Source: Azospirillum melinis
Lineage (GTDB): Bacteria > Pseudomonadota > Alphaproteobacteria > Azospirillales > Azospirillaceae
NCBI RefSeq assembly: GCF_013340935.1
Contig: NZ_WHOS01000002.1
Span: 248,001-312,000 of the forward strand
Direction: 5' to 3'
Length of the DNA: 64,000 nucleotides
Of the stretch, positions 16,594 to 28,652 are shown piece by piece; within the stretch, counting starts at the first letter, position 1; every line of letters begins with the position of its first letter. A model generated the notes under the pieces. It was not told where the DNA came from and searched no databases. It saw only the letters and a program-made list of their open reading frames with translations. The translations under genes and the position numbers were made by a program.

Positions 16594-18381
16594 TTACCCC
16601 TGCGATCCGGTTGCGCCCTGGGCGGGACCCTGAACCCTGCCCTGGCGCGACACGAAGTCGTCGCGGAAATGCTTCATCACCAGCTTGATCGGGTTCATCG
16701 CCGCCTGCCCCAACCCGCAGATCGAGGCATCGCCCATGACGGTGGCGAGGGCGGTCAGCAGTTCCTCGTCCCATTCCGGTTCGCCGATCAGGCGCACGGC
16801 CTTCTCGGTGCCGACCCGGCAGGGGGTGCATTGACCGCAGCTTTCATCCTCGAAGAATTTCAGCAGGTTGAGCGCCACGTCGCGCATGTTGTCCTTGTCG
16901 GACAGCACGACGACGGCGGCCGAACCGATGAAGGAGCCGTGTGCCTCCAGCGTGCCGAAATCGAGCGGAATATTCGCCATCGACGCCGGCAGGATGCCGC
17001 CCGACGGACCGCCGGGCAGATAGCCCTTCAGCGTGTGGCCGTCGGCCATGCCGCCGCAATACTGGTCGATCAGCTCCTGCAGGGTGATGCCGGCCGGGGC
17101 CAGCTTGACCCCCGGCTCCTTGACCCGACCGGAAACCGAGAAGGTGCGCAACCCCTTGCGGCCGTTCAGGCCATGGCTGGCGAACCACGCTCCGCCCTTC
17201 TCCAGGATTTCGCGGACCCAGAATACCGTCTCGATGTTGTTGATCAGCGTCGGGCGGCCGAACAGGCCGACCACCGATGGGAAGGGCGGCTTGTGCCGGG
17301 GCAGCCCGCGCTTGCCTTCGATGCTTTCCAGCATCGCCGACTCCTCGCCGCAAATGTAGGCGCCGGCACCGCGGCGGAGATGGATGCGGGTGTGGCGGGC
17401 GAAGCCGGCGGCCTCGACCTTCGGGATTTCGCGCAGCAGGATTTCCCGGCATTGCGGATATTCGTCGCGCAGGTAGATGTAGACGTCGGTCGCCTCGACC
17501 GTCCAGGCGCCGATCAGCATCCCTTCCAGGAAGCGGTGCGGGTCGCGCTCCAGATGGAAGCGGTCCTTGAAGGTGCCGGGCTCGCCCTCGTCACCGTTGA
17601 TCGCCATCATGCGCGGTCCCGGCTCCGCCCGGACATAGCGCCATTTCAGGCCGGTGGGGAAACCGGCGCCGCCCAGGCCGCGGATGCTGGAATCCTCCAG
17701 CCCCTTCAGCACGGCATCGACGTCGCGTGCGCCGTTCAGGCATTCGGCCAGCATCTTGTAGCCGCCGCCGCGGATGTAGTCGTCAAAGCCCAGATAGTCG
17801 GGAATGTCCGGATGGACATGGCCATGGGCCACGGCGTCGAGCACGCTCTCGACCGTCGCGTTCTCGTGCGGGGCATGACCGATCGCCACGACAGGGGCAT
17901 TGTTGCAGCCGCCCATGCAAGGTGCGCGCACGACGCGGACCTCGCGCTCGTCGACACCGGCCTTCAGCGCCTCATGCAGCTGTTCGGCCCCGGCCAGCGC
18001 GCAGCTCAGGGAGTCGCACACACGGATCGTCAGCTTCGGCGGAGCCGGCTCTCCGTCCATCACGATGTCGAAATGGGCATAGAAGGACGCCACTTCGAAC
18101 ACCTCGACCAGCGCCAGCTTCATCTCCTTCGCCAAGGCGGCGAGATGGCGGGCATGCAGGCAGCCGTAATGGTCCTGAAGCAGATGGAGATGCTCGATCA
18201 GCAGATCCGGCTGACGGGAACGGTCGCTGAGAAGCGCCCGCACCTCGTCAAGGCTGAGGGGATCGACCTGACGGCCCTTCTGCTGGTCGCGTGTCTTGCG
18301 GCGGCCGGAGCCGGGATGGATGCTGCGGGCGGGAACGCCGCCGGGCGGCGTCGCGCTGATGATCGGAGGGAATGCGGTCAC
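16594..18381 (-). CDS. fdh1B: Formate dehydrogenase beta subunit, NuoE-NuoF fusion
   Basis: 595 residues, first gene of the FDH operon. Residues about 55-200 are a NuoE-like [2Fe-2S] thioredoxin-fold domain (HYGCLHARHL, CDSLSCALAG, CMGGCNNAPV). The rest is NuoF: FMN site GLGGAGFPTGLKW, INGDEGEPGTFKDR, NAD loop GAGAYICGEESAML, and [4Fe-4S] site ESCGQCTPCRVG. It moves electrons from the alpha subunit through FMN to NAD+. The fused NuoE-NuoF form is characteristic of FDH1-type enzymes; FDS-type enzymes keep them separate. The start is GTG 18381, with AGAGG about 11 bases upstream. An extended, low-complexity N-terminus of about 40 residues precedes the domain. Confidence 0.93.
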   Translation of the reverse strand: MTAFPPIISATPPGGVPARSIHPGSGRRKTRDQQKGRQVDPLSLDEVRALLSDRSRQPDLLIEHLHLLQDHYGCLHARHLAALAKEMKLALVEVFEVASFYAHFDIVMDGEPAPPKLTIRVCDSLSCALAGAEQLHEALKAGVDEREVRVVRAPCMGGCNNAPVVAIGHAPHENATVESVLDAVAHGHVHPDIPDYLGFDDYIRGGGYKMLAECLNGARDVDAVLKGLEDSSIRGLGGAGFPTGLKWRYVRAEPGPRMMAINGDEGEPGTFKDRFHLERDPHRFLEGMLIGAWTVEATDVYIYLRDEYPQCREILLREIPKVEAAGFARHTRIHLRRGAGAYICGEESAMLESIEGKRGLPRHKPPFPSVVGLFGRPTLINNIETVFWVREILEKGGAWFASHGLNGRKGLRTFSVSGRVKEPGVKLAPAGITLQELIDQYCGGMADGHTLKGYLPGGPSGGILPASMANIPLDFGTLEAHGSFIGSAAVVVLSDKDNMRDVALNLLKFFEDESCGQCTPCRVGTEKAVRLIGEPEWDEELLTALATVMGDASICGLGQAAMNPIKLVMKHFRDDFVSRQGRVQGPAQGATGSQG

Positions 18382-18642
18382 GACGGTTCTGGCCTCTGCT
18401 GGGTGGTCCGCGCTTCTGGTTGTCGCGATCCCAAGTTCCTGGCGTTTCGTATACCAGATGCCACGTTAACCGATATTTTGCTGAATGTCAGCATTCTAAA
18501 TCATGTACGGCCTCGCCCCGATGGGAATGTCGGATGGGCTGTCGGCATAGGTCATATTGCCGTGGACAACGGCCTCAAGCGCGTCTGGAATTTCGATAAG
18601 ACGGTGGATCGGGGAGCGCAGCATGGCGTCGCTGACGCAAGA
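18382..18642 (-). promoter_or_regulatory. Formate dehydrogenase promoter region with palindrome
   Basis: This is most of the 335-base gap upstream of fdh1B. The palindrome TGCTGA-ATG-TCAGCA spans 18479-18493, about 100 bases upstream of the start and inside an AT-rich stretch (18445-18510), so it may be an operator. I see no gene. The rest, toward the fba terminator, is unremarkable. Confidence 0.5.
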
Positions 18643-18675
18643 CGCCCCCAACCGCCGAGCGGGCGGTTGAGGGCG
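18643..18675 (-). terminator. Terminator of the Calvin-cycle operon
   Basis: CGCCCCCAACCGCC and GGCGGTTGAGGGCG pair over 14 bp with one mismatch and a GAGC-type loop. It lies 42 bases past the cbbA stop on the minus strand, where the cbb operon should end. Confidence 0.7.
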
Positions 18676-18716
18676 TGACCGAGACGCGAAGCACTGTCGA
18701 TCAGCGCCGCACTCCG

Positions 18717-19808
18717 TCAGTGCGACGCCATCACCGTCGGCGACCGCCGCTCCATCGCCGCGAACTCCAATGCCGCGGAGCGGGCGGCCATGCGCTCCAG
18801 CGGAAGCGGAACGATCAGCTCCGCATGTCCGGCGGATCCGAAGGCTTCGAACCGTTCGCGGCAGAGGCCACGGGCGGCCCTGGTGGCCTCGGCCAGGAAC
18901 CGGCGCGGGTCGAATTCCTCCGGTCGCGTCATCAATGCGCGACGCAGGCTGCCGCTCATGGCGAGGCGGATGTCGGTGTCGATGTTGACCTTGCGCACAC
19001 CGTTGCGGATGCCCTCGCGGATTTCTTCCACCGGGACGCCGTAGGTCTCGCGGATGCGACCGCCATGGGTGCGGATGATCTCCAACCACTCCTGCGGTAC
19101 GCTGGAGGACCCGTGCATCACCAGATGGGTGTCGGGGATGCGCTGATGGATAGCGCGGATACGGTCGATGGCCAGCACCTCGCCATCCGGGCGGCGGCTG
19201 AACTTGTAGGCACCGTGGCTGGTGCCGATGGCGATGGCGAGCGCGTCCACGCCTGTGCGTGCCACGAAATCGGCCGCCTGCTCCGGATCGGTCAGGAGCT
19301 GGTCGCGCGACAGCGTGCCGGCGGCACCGGAACCGTCCTCCTCTCCCGCTTGGCCGGTCTCCAGCGAACCGAGGCAGCCCAGTTCGCCCTCCACCGAAAC
19401 GCCGACGGCGTGCGCCTGCTCCACCACCTGCCGGGTGACGCGGATGTTGTAGTCGTAACCGGCCGGAGTCTTCATGTCGTCCAGCAGCGAGCCGTCCATC
19501 ATCACGCTGGTGAAGCCGGAACGGATGGCCTGCTGGCAGACCGCCGGGCTGGCGCCATGGTCCTGATGCAGACAGACGGGAATGTGCGGCCACATCTCCG
19601 CCGCCGCCTGCACCATATGGCGCAGGAACGGCTCGCCGGCATATTTGCGCGCTCCGGCCGACGCCTGGAGGATCACCGGGCTCGCGCAATCGTCCGCCGC
19701 CTGCATGATCGCCTGGATCTGTTCCATGTTGTTGATGTTGAAGGCCGGCACGCCATAGCCATGCTCGGCCGCATGGTCGAGGAGCTGCCGAAGGGAGATC
19801 AGGGCCAT
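18717..19808 (-). CDS. cbbA: Class II fructose-bisphosphate aldolase
   Basis: 363 residues, last gene of the cbb operon. In the Calvin cycle it joins triose phosphates to fructose 1,6-bisphosphate (and erythrose 4-phosphate with DHAP to sedoheptulose bisphosphate). Zn-enzyme motifs seen: [63 protein letters not shown] and [13 protein letters not shown]. It lacks the class I Schiff-base lysine arrangement. The start is the ATG at 19808, 16 bases downstream of the transketolase stop, behind GGAGACC-like sequence. A terminator hairpin follows. Confidence 0.95.
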   Translation of the reverse strand: MALISLRQLLDHAAEHGYGVPAFNINNMEQIQAIMQAADDCASPVILQASAGARKYAGEPFLRHMVQAAAEMWPHIPVCLHQDHGASPAVCQQAIRSGFTSVMMDGSLLDDMKTPAGYDYNIRVTRQVVEQAHAVGVSVEGELGCLGSLETGQAGEEDGSGAAGTLSRDQLLTDPEQAADFVARTGVDALAIAIGTSHGAYKFSRRPDGEVLAIDRIRAIHQRIPDTHLVMHGSSSVPQEWLEIIRTHGGRIRETYGVPVEEIREGIRNGVRKVNIDTDIRLAMSGSLRRALMTRPEEFDPRRFLAEATRAARGLCRERFEAFGSAGHAELIVPLPLERMAARSAALEFAAMERRSPTVMASH

Positions 19809-19824
19809 CGGGGAGGTCTCCGGT

Positions 19825-21903
19825 TCAGGACAGGGGGGCGCAAAGGCGTTGAGCGCGGTCCGCCACCGCGTCGGCCGTGATGCCGAAATGGCGGTAGAGG
19901 TCTGCGGCGGGAGCGGACTCGCCGTAACGGTCAATGCCCACCACGTCGCCGGCGAGCCCGACGATGGCACGCCACAGCCCGGTTGCCCCGGCCTCCACCG
20001 CCAGCCGGGGAATGCCGTCGGGCAGTACGGCGCGGCGCCATGACAGATCCTGCCGGTCGAAAACCTCGCAGCAGGGCATGGAAACGACGCGGGCGGCGAT
20101 GCCCCGGTTTGCGAGCAGCAGCCGGGCCTCCATGGCGATGGTCACCTCCGACCCGGTGGCGATAAACACCACATCGGGCCGCCCATCGTCGGCCAGCACA
20201 TAGCCGCCATGGGCCACGTCACCGGCGCGATCAGTGCCGGCACGCCCTGTTCCTTGGGCTGGCAGGCCCTGTCGCGACAACAGCAGCGCGGTCGGCCCGT
20301 CCGACCGCTCCACCGCCGTGCGCCAGGCGATGGCGGTCTCCAGGGCATCGCACGGGCGCCAGACGTCGAGGTTCGGAATCAGACGCAGGCTGGCGGCGTG
20401 CTCGACCGGCTGATGGGTCGGACCGTCTTCGCCCAGGCCGATGCCGTCATGGGTGAAGACGTGGACCACGCGCAATCCCATCAGCGCCGACAGGCGCAGG
20501 CCGTTGCGAGCATAGTCGGAAAAGGCCAGGAAGGTGCCGCCGAAGGGCAGGAAGCCGCCATGCAGCGCCATACCGTTCATCACCGCCGCCATCGCGAATT
20601 CCCTCACGCCGTAATGAAGGTGGCGCCCGCCGCTCCCCCGCCAGTCGGTGAGGGTGGAGCCGGTCAGATCCGCCGATCCTCCCAGCAACTCCGGCAGCAG
20701 GCCTGCCAGCGCACCGATCGCCTGCTGTGACGCCTTGCGCGTCGCCATCGCCTCCGCCCGCGCGGCGACGGCGCCAATCCAAGCGTCGGCGGAATTGGCG
20801 AAGCCCTCCGGCAGATCGCCGCGCATCCGCCGCAGGAACTCCGCCGCGGCCTGCGGGTGGGCATCGGCACAGGCGTCGAACCGGGCCTGCCAGTCGGCCT
20901 GTACCGCCGCACCGCGCCGCCGGGCGTCCCAACCGGCACGCACCTCCTCCGCAATCTCGAAGGGCGGGGCGGTCCATCCGAGCGCGGCCCTGGTCGCGGC
21001 AACCTCCGCCGAGCCCAGCGGTGCGCCATGCGCTTCGGCCGAACCGGCCCGGTTGGGGGAGCCATAGCCGATCACCGTCCTGCAGCAGATGAGCGTCGGC
21101 TTGCCGCAGGGGGTGAGCGCCTCGTCGATGGCGGCGTCCAGCGCGTAGGCGTCGTGACCATCGACCTGCCGGATCACCCGCCAGCCATAGGCCTCGAACC
21201 GTTGCGCTGTGTCGTCGGTGAACCAGCCGGCGACGGGACCATCGATGGAAATGCCGTTGTCATCGTAGAAGACCACCAGCTTTTCCAAACCCAGCGTACC
21301 GGCCAGAGAGCAGGCCTCGTGGCTGATCCCCTCCATCAGGCAACCGTCGCCGACGAAGCAGAAGGTCCGGTGATCAACGATCCGGTGCCCCGGCCTGTTG
21401 ACCTCCGCCCCCAGCAGCCGTTCGGCAAGTGCCATGCCGATGGCATTGGCGAGGCCCTGCCCCAGCGGTCCGGTGGTTGTCTCCACCCCCGGCGTCACGC
21501 CATATTCCGGATGTCCCGGCGTGCGGGAACCGAGCTGCCGGAAGCGCCGCAGTTCCTCCATCGGCAGGTCGTAGCCGGTCAGGTGAAGCAGGGCGTAGAG
21601 CAGCATGGAGCCGTGCCCGTTCGACAGCACGAAGCGGTCGCGGTCAGGCCAGCCGGGGTCGGTCGGATTGTGGCGCAGATGGCGACGCCACAGTGCCTCG
21701 GCGATGTCGGCCATTCCCATCGGCATGCCGGGATGGCCGCAATTCGCGGCCTCTACGGCATCGATGGCGAGCATGCGCAATGCGTTCGCCAACAGGCGGC
21801 GTCCGGAGCCGCGGTCGGGAGTGTTGTCGGGCAACTCAGTCGGCGAAACGGCAAGCCGGTCCTGTTCGCGGACCTCAATGGCCGCGGTCATCGATGCGTT
21901 CAT
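19825..21903 (-). CDS. cbbT: Transketolase
   Basis: 692 residues, full length for the family. It transfers two-carbon units in the regenerative phase of the Calvin cycle using thiamine diphosphate. Motifs: [19 protein letters not shown] at the start, [39 protein letters not shown], the TPP/Mg site GDGCLMEG through [10 protein letters not shown], the pyrimidine-binding region [18 protein letters not shown] and [11 protein letters not shown]. Cytoplasmic. The N-terminal about 30 residues are non-conserved, so a start slightly further in is possible. It is upstream of cbbA in the same transcript. Confidence 0.95.
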   Translation of the reverse strand: MNASMTAAIEVREQDRLAVSPTELPDNTPDRGSGRRLLANALRMLAIDAVEAANCGHPGMPMGMADIAEALWRRHLRHNPTDPGWPDRDRFVLSNGHGSMLLYALLHLTGYDLPMEELRRFRQLGSRTPGHPEYGVTPGVETTTGPLGQGLANAIGMALAERLLGAEVNRPGHRIVDHRTFCFVGDGCLMEGISHEACSLAGTLGLEKLVVFYDDNGISIDGPVAGWFTDDTAQRFEAYGWRVIRQVDGHDAYALDAAIDEALTPCGKPTLICCRTVIGYGSPNRAGSAEAHGAPLGSAEVAATRAALGWTAPPFEIAEEVRAGWDARRRGAAVQADWQARFDACADAHPQAAAEFLRRMRGDLPEGFANSADAWIGAVAARAEAMATRKASQQAIGALAGLLPELLGGSADLTGSTLTDWRGSGGRHLHYGVREFAMAAVMNGMALHGGFLPFGGTFLAFSDYARNGLRLSALMGLRVVHVFTHDGIGLGEDGPTHQPVEHAASLRLIPNLDVWRPCDALETAIAWRTAVERSDGPTALLLSRQGLPAQGTGRAGTDRAGDVAHGGYVLADDGRPDVVFIATGSEVTIAMEARLLLANRGIAARVVSMPCCEVFDRQDLSWRRAVLPDGIPRLAVEAGATGLWRAIVGLAGDVVGIDRYGESAPAADLYRHFGITADAVADRAQRLCAPLS

Positions 21904-21944
21904 CGCTGGTATCCTCCCCGATGGGTGTCTTTTCGGCGCCCCGC

Positions 21945-22820
21945 TCAGAACGCCTTCTTCTTGCGGTCAGCGAGCTGCCAGATCATCGGCGTGAAGATCA
22001 GCTGCATCGCCAGTGCCATCTTGTCGCCCGGACAGACGATGGTGTTGGGCCGGGTCATGAAGCTGTCCTTCAGCATCGACAGCAGATAAGGGAAATCGAT
22101 GCCCTTCGGCCGGGTGAAGCGGATGACCAGCATGCTCTCGTCGGAGGTCGGAATGTCGCGGGCGATGAAGGGATTGCTGGTGTCCACCGTCGGCACACGC
22201 TGGAAATTCACGTCGGTGCTGCTGAATTGCGGGCAGATGTATTTCACGTAATCGGGCATGCGCCGCAGAATGGTGTCGACGATGGCCTCCTCCGAATAGC
22301 CGCGCATGTTGCGGTCACGGTGGATCTTCTGAATCCATTCGAGGTTCACGATGGGAACGACGCCGATCTTCAGGTCGGCATGACGGGCGAGATCGACGCG
22401 CTCGGTGCGCACGCAGCCGTGCAGCCCCTCATAGAACAGCAGGTCGGTGCCAGGTTCGATCTCCTCCCACGGCGTGAAGGTGCCGGGGTCCTGGCCGTAG
22501 GGCTCGGCCTCCTTGGCGTCATGCAGATAGCGGCGGAACCGGCCGCCGCCGGTCTCACCATAGCTGCGGAACAGATCGTCCAACTCCTCGAACAGGTTGG
22601 CGTCGGGACCGAAATGGCTGAAGGTCGAATGGGGCTCCTCCTGCGCTTCGGCGACCTTGGCGCGCATCTCCCGCCGGTCGTAGCGGTGGAAGCTGTCGCC
22701 CTCGACGATGGCGGCGGCGATGCTCTCCCTGCGGAAGATCTGCTGGAAGGTGCGGGTGACGGTGGTCGTTCCGGCGCCGGAGGAACCGGTGACGACGATG
22801 ATCGGATGACGGGCCGACAT
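21945..22820 (-). CDS. cbbP: Phosphoribulokinase
   Basis: 291 residues, the short octameric-type proteobacterial phosphoribulokinase. It makes ribulose 1,5-bisphosphate from ribulose 5-phosphate and ATP. P-loop [17 protein letters not shown] is at residues 11-27; further signatures are [30 protein letters not shown] and [15 protein letters not shown]. It lies between cbbF and cbbT, with a 41-base gap to cbbT and a 13-base gap from cbbF. Together with RuBisCO it defines a functional Calvin cycle. Homologues are often NADH-activated and AMP-inhibited; this is not visible here. Confidence 0.96.
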   Translation of the reverse strand: MSARHPIIVVTGSSGAGTTTVTRTFQQIFRRESIAAAIVEGDSFHRYDRREMRAKVAEAQEEPHSTFSHFGPDANLFEELDDLFRSYGETGGGRFRRYLHDAKEAEPYGQDPGTFTPWEEIEPGTDLLFYEGLHGCVRTERVDLARHADLKIGVVPIVNLEWIQKIHRDRNMRGYSEEAIVDTILRRMPDYVKYICPQFSSTDVNFQRVPTVDTSNPFIARDIPTSDESMLVIRFTRPKGIDFPYLLSMLKDSFMTRPNTIVCPGDKMALAMQLIFTPMIWQLADRKKKAF

Positions 22821-22833
22821 GGTGTGATCTCCC

Positions 22834-23946
22834 TCAGCCGAGTGCCGCGGTTTCGGAGGCGAGGAACAGCGACCGGCTGCCGAACAGCGGGGCGTGGAAG
22901 GTCAGCTCCTCCCCGCGGTCGTAGGCGGCGTGATAGGCGACCAGCCGCTCCACCTCCGCCTTCGATCCTAGAATGACAGGCACACGCTGGTGCAGGGCCA
23001 TCGGCTTGATGTCGAGAATGCGCTGCCGCCCGGTGCTGGCCGCCCCGCCCGCCTGCTCCACCAGCATGGCGATGGGGTTGGCCTCGTAGAGAAGGCGCAG
23101 CCTGCCCGGCTTGTGAGTCGGTCTGGCGTCGCGCGGATAGAGGAAGACGCCGCCGCGGATCAGGATCCGGTAGACCTCCGCCACCAGGGATGCGATCCAG
23201 CGCATGTTGAAATCCGTTTCGCGCGGGCCGGAACTGCCCTTGATGCACTCCTCGACATACATGCGGACCGGCGGCTCCCAGAAACGGGCGTTGGAGCTGT
23301 TGATGGCGAACTCGCAGACATGGTCGGGGATGCGCATGTCCGGGTGGGTCAGAGTGTAGGCGCCGATTTCGCGATCCAGGGTAAAGCCGTGCACGCCCTC
23401 GCCGAAGGTGGCGATGATCATGTCGGCCGGACCGTAGAGGGCGAAGCCGGCCGCCACCTGTTGCGTACCGGGCTGCAGGAAATGCTCCACCTCCGGCTCG
23501 TCCACGCCATCGGGCGCCTTGAGGATGGAGAAGATGGTGCCGACGGTCAGATTGACGTCGACGTTCGACGAGCCGTCCAGCGGATCGAAGGCCAGCAGAT
23601 AGCGGCCGCGCGGATATTCGCGGGGGATGCGGTAGGGCTCCTCCATCTCCTCCGACGCCATGCCGCAGAGCTTGCCGCCATACTCGCAGGTGCGCAGCAT
23701 GATCTCGTTGGCGATCAGGTCGAGCGGCTTCTGCGTCTCGCCATGAACGTTGACGCCGGGTTCGGGAGCCGGAACCGCCGGCTGGCCGGCGGACGGAGCC
23801 AGCGATCCGCGGGCGGCGGCACTGGCGATGAACTTGCACGCGGTCTGTACGTCGTTGAGCAGGGCCGTCAGGTCGGTGTCGGCCCCGCCGCGGCGGCGCT
23901 GGTCCTCGATGATGAATTTGCTGAAGGTGGTGTGACGGTGCGGCAT
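22834..23946 (-). CDS. cbbF: Class I fructose-1,6-bisphosphatase
   Basis: 370 residues. It hydrolyses fructose 1,6-bisphosphate in the Calvin cycle (and in proteobacteria often sedoheptulose bisphosphate). Metal and substrate motifs: EKPLD-type GETQKPLDLIANE, ASEEMEEP, YLLAFDPLDGSSNVDVN, GTIFSILK, NSSNARFWEPP, RWIASLVAEVYRIL, GGVFLYPRD and LYEANPIAMLVEQAGGAAS. The region at residues 40-65, rich in Ala/Pro (PSAGQPAVPAPEPG), is an unusual insertion with little conservation expected. It is transcribed between cbbX and cbbP. Confidence 0.95.
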   Translation of the reverse strand: MPHRHTTFSKFIIEDQRRRGGADTDLTALLNDVQTACKFIASAAARGSLAPSAGQPAVPAPEPGVNVHGETQKPLDLIANEIMLRTCEYGGKLCGMASEEMEEPYRIPREYPRGRYLLAFDPLDGSSNVDVNLTVGTIFSILKAPDGVDEPEVEHFLQPGTQQVAAGFALYGPADMIIATFGEGVHGFTLDREIGAYTLTHPDMRIPDHVCEFAINSSNARFWEPPVRMYVEECIKGSSGPRETDFNMRWIASLVAEVYRILIRGGVFLYPRDARPTHKPGRLRLLYEANPIAMLVEQAGGAASTGRQRILDIKPMALHQRVPVILGSKAEVERLVAYHAAYDRGEELTFHAPLFGSRSLFLASETAALG

Positions 23947-23992
23947 CGGTTCCCCCTCTCTCGGTGTTATGTGCGGCCGGCTTGCTGCCGGC

Positions 23993-24913
23993 CTATTGTG
24001 TGAAGACGCGGCTCCGGCGGATGTCCTCCTCGGCGATGGTCAGCAGGTCGGCGGCGGCGATGGCGTTGCCGCGCGCTTCGAACAGGCGGTTGGCCTGACG
24101 CAGGCGGGCACGGTCCAGCGCGTTGCGGATGGAGCGGGCGTTGGCGAAGCGCGGCTGGGCCATGCGGCGCAGGATGTAATCGGCCATCGCCCGTTCGGCC
24201 TCCGGCGCTAGGCGGTACTGCATGCCCGCCGTCATCAGCCGAGCGATATCCAGCAACTCTTCCGCCTCGTAGTCGGGGAAATCGACATGGTGGGCGATGC
24301 GCGACGCCATGCCGGGATTGGAGCGGAAGAAAACCTCCATGCGGTCGCGGTAGCCGGCGAGGATCACCACGAGGTCGTCGCGGTTGTCCTCCATCACCTG
24401 GAGCAGGATTTCGATGGCTTCCTGCCCGTAATCGCGCTCGTTCTCCGGCCGGTAGAGGTAATAGGCCTCGTCGATGAACAGCACGCCGCCCATGGCGCGC
24501 TTCAGCACCTCCTTCGTCTTGGGTGCCGTGTGGCCGATATACTGGCCGACCAGATCGTCACGGGTAACGCTGACCACATGGTCGCGGCGGATGTAGCCCA
24601 GCCCATGGAGAAGCCCGGCCATGCGCCGCGCCACACTGGTCTTGCCGGTGCCGGGATTGCCGGTGAAGCACATGTGCAGCGACGGCGGCTCTGCCCGAAG
24701 GCCGATGCTGCGGCGGGCGCGCTCCACCAGCAGCAGGGCGGCGATCTCGCGGATGCGGGTCTTCACCGGCTTCAGCCCGACCAGTTCGCGATCCATCCCC
24801 GCCAGCATTCCGCCGATGCCGGACTCCCGGTAAAGCGCGTCGAGATCGACGGACGGAGTGTCGGACGGCCGGTCACGGGTCTCCTGGTCGAGAAGGCCGG
24901 TGGTCCCGCTCAT
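23993..24913 (-). CDS. cbbX: RuBisCO activase CbbX (AAA+)
   Basis: 306 residues. CbbX removes inhibitory sugar phosphates from red-type form I RuBisCO. AAA+ motifs: Walker [17 protein letters not shown], Walker [15 protein letters not shown], pore region YIGHTAPKT, sensor [12 protein letters not shown], arginine-finger region [14 protein letters not shown]. The start at 24913 overlaps the rpe stop (ATGA) and follows GGAGGGCGGC. Another ATG, MEGG, 4 codons upstream is less likely. Its presence matches the red-type CbbL/CbbS C-terminal features. The gene lies between rpe and cbbF. Confidence 0.95.
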   Translation of the reverse strand: MSGTTGLLDQETRDRPSDTPSVDLDALYRESGIGGMLAGMDRELVGLKPVKTRIREIAALLLVERARRSIGLRAEPPSLHMCFTGNPGTGKTSVARRMAGLLHGLGYIRRDHVVSVTRDDLVGQYIGHTAPKTKEVLKRAMGGVLFIDEAYYLYRPENERDYGQEAIEILLQVMEDNRDDLVVILAGYRDRMEVFFRSNPGMASRIAHHVDFPDYEAEELLDIARLMTAGMQYRLAPEAERAMADYILRRMAQPRFANARSIRNALDRARLRQANRLFEARGNAIAAADLLTIAEEDIRRSRVFTQ

Positions 24914-25632
24914 GCCGCCCTCCATTCCGGTTCGGCCATCAGGGCGGCGCGCATCCGCCCGACCACGCCGCGATAGCCACCGTCGGCATCCGCCGCGCCG
25001 AAGATGGCGGATCCGGCGACGAAGATGTCGGCGCCGGCATCGGCCACGGCGCGGATGTTGTCAGGCTTGATGCCGCCGTCCACCTCCAGCCGGATGTCGC
25101 GGCCGGTACGCTCGCGGTGGCGGTCGATCCGGCGGCGGACTTCGGCAATCTTTTCGAACGCGGAGGGGATGAAGGACTGGCCGCCGAAGCCGGGATTGAC
25201 CGACATGACGAGGATCAGGTCCAGCCGGTCCATCACATGGTCGAGATGGGTCAGTGGCGTGGCCGGATTCAGCGCCAGACCGGCGCGGCAGCCCTGTTCA
25301 CGGATCAGCGCCAGGGTCCGGTCGGGATGGTCCGATGCCTCGGGGTGGAAACTGATGATGTCAGCGCCGGCCTTGGCGAACGGCGCCACCAGCGCATCGG
25401 CCGGACGCACCATCAGATGCACGTCGATGATGGCGCGGGTGCACGGGCGGATGGCGGCGCAGACCAGCGGGCCGATGGTCAGGTTCGGGACGTAATGATT
25501 GTCCATCACGTCGACATGGATGACCTCGCATCCGGCCTCCACCACCCGCTGCACCTCCTCGCCCAGCCGCGCGAAGTCGGCCGAGAGGATCGAAGGGGCG
25601 AGGAGATGTCCGGCTCCAAGCTCACGTCCCAT
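24910..25632 (-). CDS. rpe: Ribulose-phosphate 3-epimerase
   Basis: 240 residues of TIM-barrel Rpe, interconverting xylulose and ribulose 5-phosphates to feed phosphoribulokinase. Signatures: [85 protein letters not shown] and FVAGSAIFG. Metal-binding His and Asp positions are present. The start is taken at 25632, 11 bases inside the end of cbbS; a start 6 codons earlier (25650) is also possible, both having GGGGAG upstream. Translationally coupled to cbbX downstream. Confidence 0.94.
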   Translation of the reverse strand: MGRELGAGHLLAPSILSADFARLGEEVQRVVEAGCEVIHVDVMDNHYVPNLTIGPLVCAAIRPCTRAIIDVHLMVRPADALVAPFAKAGADIISFHPEASDHPDRTLALIREQGCRAGLALNPATPLTHLDHVMDRLDLILVMSVNPGFGGQSFIPSAFEKIAEVRRRIDRHRERTGRDIRLEVDGGIKPDNIRAVADAGADIFVAGSAIFGAADADGGYRGVVGRMRAALMAEPEWRAA

Positions 25633-26062
25633 GACGGGTCTCCCCGCCATAGCGCTCCCCGGGAGGACGACCGGTGGCATAGCTGCGCACCGTGTAGCCG
25701 ATGCGGCGCCCCGGCCCTTCCGCACGCAGCAGCTCGAAGCCGGGTTCCTCCGCCGGGCGGTTGATCAGGAACGCCATGCGCACCGTCTCGAAGCCGTGCG
25801 AACTGTCGAAGGCGAGAACCTTGACATATTGGTCGGGATGGGCGGCGCGGCAGGCGTCGATCTCCATCATCACGCCCTTGGCGTCGCGCAGGTCGAACAT
25901 GGGGTTGCCCCACATCGTCCAATAGCTGTTGCGCGGGTGTGGGTCGTCGGTGAACTCCACCGCCACGGCCCAGCCCTGGTCGAGGGCGTATTGCACCTGC
26001 TTGGTGATCTCCTCGTCCGTCAAATCCGGCAGGAAGGAGAACTGGCCCTGGGTCAGCCGCAT
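25622..26062 (-). CDS. cbbS: RuBisCO small subunit, red type
   Basis: 146 residues. Small subunit of form IC/D RuBis[60 protein letters not shown] and the C-terminal extension of red-type small subunits ([25 protein letters not shown] followed by a hairpin-like tail). It caps the L8 core. It starts 13 bases after cbbL and ends inside the rpe start. The C-terminus runs about 10-15 residues past the last conserved block, with [12 protein letters not shown] as a Gly/Arg-rich tail. Confidence 0.96.
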   Translation of the reverse strand: MRLTQGQFSFLPDLTDEEITKQVQYALDQGWAVAVEFTDDPHPRNSYWTMWGNPMFDLRDAKGVMMEIDACRAAHPDQYVKVLAFDSSHGFETVRMAFLINRPAEEPGFELLRAEGPGRRIGYTVRSYATGRPPGERYGGETRHGT

Positions 26063-26075
26063 GGGAATCGCTCCT

Positions 26076-27695
<1,620 letters not shown>

Positions 27696-28643
27696 ATGAC
27701 CATCCAGCATGCCACTCTGCGCCAGCTTCAGATCTTCACCGCCGCCGCCCGCAACCTGTCCTTCGCCCGCGTGGCGGAACAGTTCGGCCTGACGCCCGGC
27801 GCGGTCTCGTTCCAGATCAAGCAGGTGGAGGGCCATTGTAGCTTCCCGCTGTTCGAGCGGGTGGGCCGGGGCGTCGTCCTGACGGAGGCGGGGCGCGACC
27901 TGCTGGAACACGCGACGCTGATCCTCCAGGCGCTGGACAATGCCGACCGGCGAATGCAGGCGCTGAAGGGGGTTACCGGCGGCAACGTCACCATCGGGCT
28001 TGTCAGCACCGCCAAATACATCGCCCCGCACATGGTGTCCCGCTTCCAGGCGGAGCGGCCGGGCGTATCGATCCATCTCCAGGATGGCAACCGGCGCGAA
28101 GTGAATGCGATGGTGGCGAAGGGCGAGGTCGATCTTGCCATCATGGGCCGACCTTTGGATGCGGATGAGTTGCTGGCCGAACCGTTCGCCCGCCATCCCA
28201 GCATCATCATCTGCGCGCCGAGCCATCCGCTGGCCCAGGCCCCGACACTCCGCCTGTCCGACTTGGCCGACAGCGACTTCATCGCACGGGAGGAAGGGGC
28301 CGGCACGCGGGCGCTCACCGATGCCTATTTCCAGGGCCAGGGTTTCTCCCCGCACATCGTCATGACATCCAGCAGCAACGAGACGATCAAGCAGGCGGTG
28401 ATGGCCGGAATCGGTGTCGCCCTGCTGTCCCGCCACACCGTGAACCTGGAACTGGCACTGGGCATGTTGAGCGAGCTGAGGGTGGAGGGACTGCCGCTGA
28501 TGCGGTCATGGTACATCGCCCACCGCCGCAGCCTGCCGCTGCTACCGGTCCATGCACAGTTGCGCAGCTATCTGCTGGAGCGCGGACAGGCAATCATCGA
28601 CAGCCTCCATGCCGGCCACCGGGCGCTGGCCCCCGGCACCTGA
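27696..28643 (+). CDS. cbbR: LysR-type regulator of the Calvin operon
   Basis: 315 residues. N-terminal winged HTH (HATLRQLQIFTAAARNLSFA, VAEQFGLTPGAVSFQIKQVE) and a LysR effector domain (NVTIGLVSTAKYIAPHMVSRF, VDLAIMGRP, DADELLAEPFARHPSIII, SNETIKQAVMAGIGVALLS). It is divergently transcribed from cbbL, the classic arrangement. CbbR activates cbb operons in response to metabolites such as RuBP or NADPH. The start is ATG 27696 (MTIQHATLRQL), not the upstream in-frame TTG at 27633, because the HTH begins there. Confidence 0.93.
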   Translation: MTIQHATLRQLQIFTAAARNLSFARVAEQFGLTPGAVSFQIKQVEGHCSFPLFERVGRGVVLTEAGRDLLEHATLILQALDNADRRMQALKGVTGGNVTIGLVSTAKYIAPHMVSRFQAERPGVSIHLQDGNRREVNAMVAKGEVDLAIMGRPLDADELLAEPFARHPSIIICAPSHPLAQAPTLRLSDLADSDFIAREEGAGTRALTDAYFQGQGFSPHIVMTSSSNETIKQAVMAGIGVALLSRHTVNLELALGMLSELRVEGLPLMRSWYIAHRRSLPLLPVHAQLRSYLLERGQAIIDSLHAGHRALAPGT

Positions 28644-28652
28644 GTCCTGGCG

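Noticed and set aside
13626-16688. Very long open frame of about 1020 codons on the plus strand
   Set aside because: It is antisense to the formate dehydrogenase alpha subunit; GC-rich codon bias leaves opposite strands open. Its composition (His/Arg/Ala/Gly-rich) has no domain.
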